DNA from: Pteria penguin
Taxonomy: Eukaryota > Mollusca > Bivalvia > Pterioida > Pteriidae
Length of the DNA stretch: 64,000 nt
Assembly: GCA_035048485.1 (NCBI GenBank)
Contig: CM068584.1
Location: 62,664,420 to 62,728,419 of the forward strand
Reading direction: 5' to 3'
Positions 60,471-64,000 of this stretch are shown here, in pieces. A model generated the notes under the pieces. The model was given only the letters and a program-made list of their open reading frames with translations, was not told the DNA's origin and did not search any database. Both the position numbers and the translations under genes were made by a program. The number at the start of each line of letters is the position of its first letter. Position 1 is the stretch's first letter.

Positions 60471-60898
60471 TTATTCAAGGAACACTTTTACATAACTATA
60501 TTTTAAAAGTCTGACTCCCCACCTTACTCTATTATTACGTCAACACTATAATCACCCTTTTATCCCTTCCATTTCTGGAAATGTGTCCTGATACTGTAAC
60601 GATAATAAGTATGTACTGAATCATGTAAGGAGACATGTCAACACACAAGATGTTTCATGATAAATTTCAAACAACATTGGACCCGATGACCTCATATTTC
60701 GAAACGGATTATGATCGAAAGATGAAAGTTATAATGCATTCTTAATTAGCAATATATAAAGTGAAGTGGACTGTCTATGGCGGAATGTAGAATGTGATAC
60801 CATCACTCCGAGTTAAACAAGGAATGTTTTAATTTGATGGCTTCCTTCCTTCACTTTAATACCCCATTGATTTCGTTTCTCTTTATGTATTATTCAAA

Positions 60899-60958
60899 CC
60901 GGTGTGGCCTAGTGGATAAGGTGCTGGACGCGTGATAGAGAGGTCAACTTGTACCATC
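60899..60958 (+). mobile_element. tRNA-like head of a SINE remnant, copy 2
   Basis: Second copy of 53,599-53,662. The A box TGGCCTAGTGG is intact and the B box is missing. It differs by 'ggacgcgtgat' for 'ggactcgtgat'. Confidence 0.6.
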
Positions 60959-62344
60959 GCTTAACAATTACCATCATTACATTTTCTGCAGGGGTACAAT
61001 AAAGTGGATTACACTTTATTTATATCCTTTACAAGACAAAGGAAGGTAACTCCTATTGACTTCATATACAGTTGATTGTTTTGTAATATTTTCAGTGTTT
61101 ATATGACTATTATCGTATTTTATGTACAGGTCTTTGGTAATTTGTATCATACAGACTGGTCAGATGTACTTTGTCCTCTCTTTCATCATGAAATCTATTT
61201 ATTCTACGTTACTAAATCTTTTAAATGAATCCGAATTTAATTCTCAATTATTTTGTGGGGAATAAGACTATTATTATTATCCAGTTTCCCAAATACAGAA
61301 CATTCTCCACCATCACAATCCTATTGTGGCATTAAAAGAATTAGGATATATATGTTTCTAGCAGCAAACCAGAGAGAGAGAGAAAAAAAAATGAGTAAAC
61401 AGAAGATTTGGGAAACAAAGAAAGAGAGAAATGGGGTAAAATACAAATGTATAAGAGTGATATTAGTTCCACACATTTACAGATTTTACACATCATTTAA
61501 AAGCTTTTTCCATATTATACTACTTACACTTAGTAGCATCTATTTATGCCAATGTATGTTTTAGACATTCTCAAAAGTCACGGTGTTACTTCCTTCATTT
61601 TCATTCCGTTGTCCTTTATGTGAACGACATATCTATGTGTAATACTGCAGTAAAGGCTCGTTTTAATGTATTTTACATATAAGGTTTACTAAAATCAACA
61701 AAACAGATTTCAAAAACTATATGCCAGAATCAACATATTGCGGACGCATTTATCTTGGATCCTCTATGATCATTTGGCGGTTCAACGAAAAAGACTTTTA
61801 TGTACCTCACAATGACTGCCATAAGCCCATTTTATTTTCCAGTAACCTCACACCGTGTCAAAGAAAGCCATTTTAAAGCAGTTAACGTTTTACTATATGT
61901 ATAAGATAGAATGGAATTAAGGTATGTGATACTCGGTCCTCAATCAGCTCCGTTCATGCATTGGTCAACTCGACCCACTGCTTCAAATACATAATGTGAA
62001 TTATGTTTTGTTCTAATCCTTTATAAGGGAAAGAAACATAACTCTTTTTTGCTTCGTCATGTAAGAAACTAAATGTTTTATGTATAGGGATTGGGTTTTG
62101 CATTACTCTTTGGAACTGTACATTAATACATAATAGATAATTAAAAGACAGAGGGGAGGAGGGATTTGGTTTGAGAGAAAATGGAAAAAGAATAAGAGAG
62201 AAGTTGGAAATAAAAATTATTAGAATAATATAATTTCAACACTTTTGTAGATTTTTTTTCACCATTGTAGGTTAATTTTTACTTTCTCTATTCGTGACCA
62301 GGATTCAGTTCTTCCTTGCGACAGGCTGAAATGATGACCGTATT

Positions 62345-62534
62345 CAGTGGCGGACCCAGGACCTCCGAAAAAAAAAAGAGGGAGGGGCACGAAAATTCAA
62401 GAGATTCAGCATAACCTAAAATTCTCTGCCTATTTAGAAGCCAAATGTGGAGTTTTATTCGAGTGTTTCCAAACATATATGCCTTGTAAATGTTTTGCGA
62501 AAGGTGTTCCTCCCCCACCCTAAATCCATCACTA
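62345..62534. mobile_element. CAGTGGCGG-type MITE, copy 2
   Basis: Second copy of 55,180-55,364 with the same termini. The 17 bases just before it in copy 1 region ('caacattgcaagtgatga') are partly missing here. Confidence 0.6.
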
Positions 62535-62719
62535 AAATTTCATAACCCATAACTCCTGTATGAAACGGGTAAATTAAGGTATTTATTTAGTAAATGAAAG
62601 GTTGCAGCTTATAGTTCCACAGGTATGTTTTAGGAATCCCCTCTTGGCATGTAAAAATATTGTAACAGTAACCATCACATGCATATTGGCTTAGGTATGA
62701 CAAAGTACTTCCTTTGTAA

Positions 62720-62965
62720 TCATTTACGTTTATGACTAGTGAATGAGGTACACGGCTTTGTATTTAAGTCCCGCACTGGACGCACAGGTGTGCTGTCTTT
62801 CTGATGACACAATTAAAACCGAGCTCCTGTGTGACGGTAGGCATGGTACGTAAAAGACCCCTTAAGTATTGCTTAAGATGGATCGATCGCAAAGGAATAC
62901 ATTTCTATGCAATGCATCAGGCAGATGCCGTCACGTGAAATAATAATCATATAAAACAATCATTA
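62720..62965 (+). mobile_element. tRNA-derived SINE, copy 2
   Basis: Second copy of 55,560-55,805. It keeps 'gtacgtaaaagacccctt', which is closer to the usual SINE core than copy 1. Confidence 0.65.
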
Positions 62966-64000
62966 ATCAATCCATTTTTATAGTAGGATGTATATTCAGT
63001 ATTGGACAGATAATGATTCATTTAAGATGTTGTTGATATCATCTGTGTTCTGTGTGTAAATACCTTCAAGGCAAAAACTTCTGAGCTGAAACCATTTCTA
63101 AAATTGGCGAGGGGCTAGAGCAAAACTTGAAAGAGAAATACATGAACGGCGGAATGTGATAATTGATATTGTGATAGTAACCATCGCATAGGCTCAGCTA
63201 TGACAAAGATCTCCTTTTTATCAGTCTCCTCTGTAAATCTCTTAACCTTTTCCCATAGGTACAGCATTCCTTTACAGTAAGTAGAATATTAAATATTGGT
63301 CAATTAGTGGCTCAATTATAGTGGTGAACACCTGTAAGAAATTCTTTTTTGAAATCATTTCAAAGGTGGAGAGAGAAAGAGGAGAGGGGAGACTTGATTT
63401 CCGTTGCATACGTTGTAACGTGGTCAACAAACACATTCATTCTTTGTTTATCTTACAAGTGGTTTTTAGTATAATTAACACAAACATTTACAAGCCACCT
63501 GGCAGGTTCAACATACTGAGGACATAATTTCCTTGGATCCTTTGTGGTTATTTGGTAGTTCAACGGAATGACTTTTAAGTCCATAACAGAAATTGCGATA
63601 GAGAAATATTTCCTAGAAAATGAATGAGAAATTCATACGTTTTCTTATGCCGTTATTGCTCCCTGAGTATTAAAAGACAGGATTTATAGTACCTTATTGT
63701 CTGCTGTTAAGTCAGCTAGGCCCATGGTTTGATCAACTTGAACCATCGCCTAGGAATGAAGGCCATAAGGTTTTGTAGGGGCATTATAAATAAAATACAC
63801 AACTATGATTATACAAAGAAAGGTAACTCTTATCTCCTTAAGTGTAAACATTATATATTATATTGTAGTAAATCTTTTAAATCAAACGGAATTAAGGTTT
63901 ACATTATTGTTTTCCAATAAAACGAACTTGTATTTACCTTCAATTCTCTACAATAATTTCCAAATTAAACGAGAAATTGCCTTTCAGATAACTTACAGTG

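Larger units (their letters stand above)
57426..64000 (+). repeat. Tandem segmental duplication, copy 2 (cut by window end)
   Basis: Second copy of 51,060-57,425. Relative to copy 1 it has an extra ~380 bp (57,509-57,887), a larger minisatellite, an extra 'ccaaacattgaacaagtc' segment (59,161-59,210), an extra polyA plus ~110-bp segment (59,258-59,370), and lacks the duplicated 'ctttctgcagggg' part seen at about 54,690-54,775. It probably continues beyond the window. Confidence 0.9.

Overview
The window is eukaryotic, AT-rich and almost entirely non-coding. It is most likely from a bivalve mollusc or another lophotrochozoan. Reasons: split exons with GT-AG borders, a mariner fossil, a mollusc-style tRNA-derived SINE, repeats rich in GACCTTGACC-like words, and a Helentron/HINE-like element array. 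The taxon is an inference; nothing in the window fixes the species.

Layout. (1) 1-21,364 is a head-to-tail array of one ~3.5-kb unit: one unit cut by the left edge and five complete ones. Each unit opens with an ACTAG-type start module (a 20-nt 9-2-9 hairpin followed by a 13-nt tag). It then carries an internal duplication, a poly-T/poly-G tract, and four or five ~320-bp sub-repeats with paired CRE-type palindromes (TGACGTCA). It closes with an AAT microsatellite and zero to two end modules (A-rich linker plus a 13-3-13 hairpin). (2) 21,365-23,522 holds a bodiless type-1 start and a second, diverged element (type 2) whose start tag and end hairpin have both changed together. (3) 23,523-39,500 is mostly single-copy sequence. 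It contains exons of a minus-strand ankyrin-repeat gene (27,714-30,232), a MITE-like foldback, a decayed mariner copy and two small tandem repeats. (4) 39,600-51,100 contains an old, strongly diverged duplicated segment, plus-strand exons of an unrecognised gene or genes (41,955-45,118), and a ~2-kb tandem duplication. (5) 51,060-64,000 is a ~7.2-kb-offset tandem segmental duplication whose second copy is cut by the right edge. It carries a 50-bp minisatellite, CTA-rich tracts, SINE pieces and a short hAT-like MITE.

How it works together. No complete gene is visible, and no autonomous Rep/helicase, integrase or reverse transcriptase is encoded in the array, so the 3.5-kb units would depend on machinery encoded elsewhere. 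The most interesting feature is the element grammar in 1-23.5 kb: the tag just after the start hairpin is identical to the arm of the end hairpin, and two element types carry two different matched tag pairs in otherwise similar architecture. Parts of the array (about 2.28-6.25, 7.1-8.0 and 11.1-12.0 kb) carry many scattered small insertions that look like uncorrected long-read errors, so fine detail there should be trusted less.
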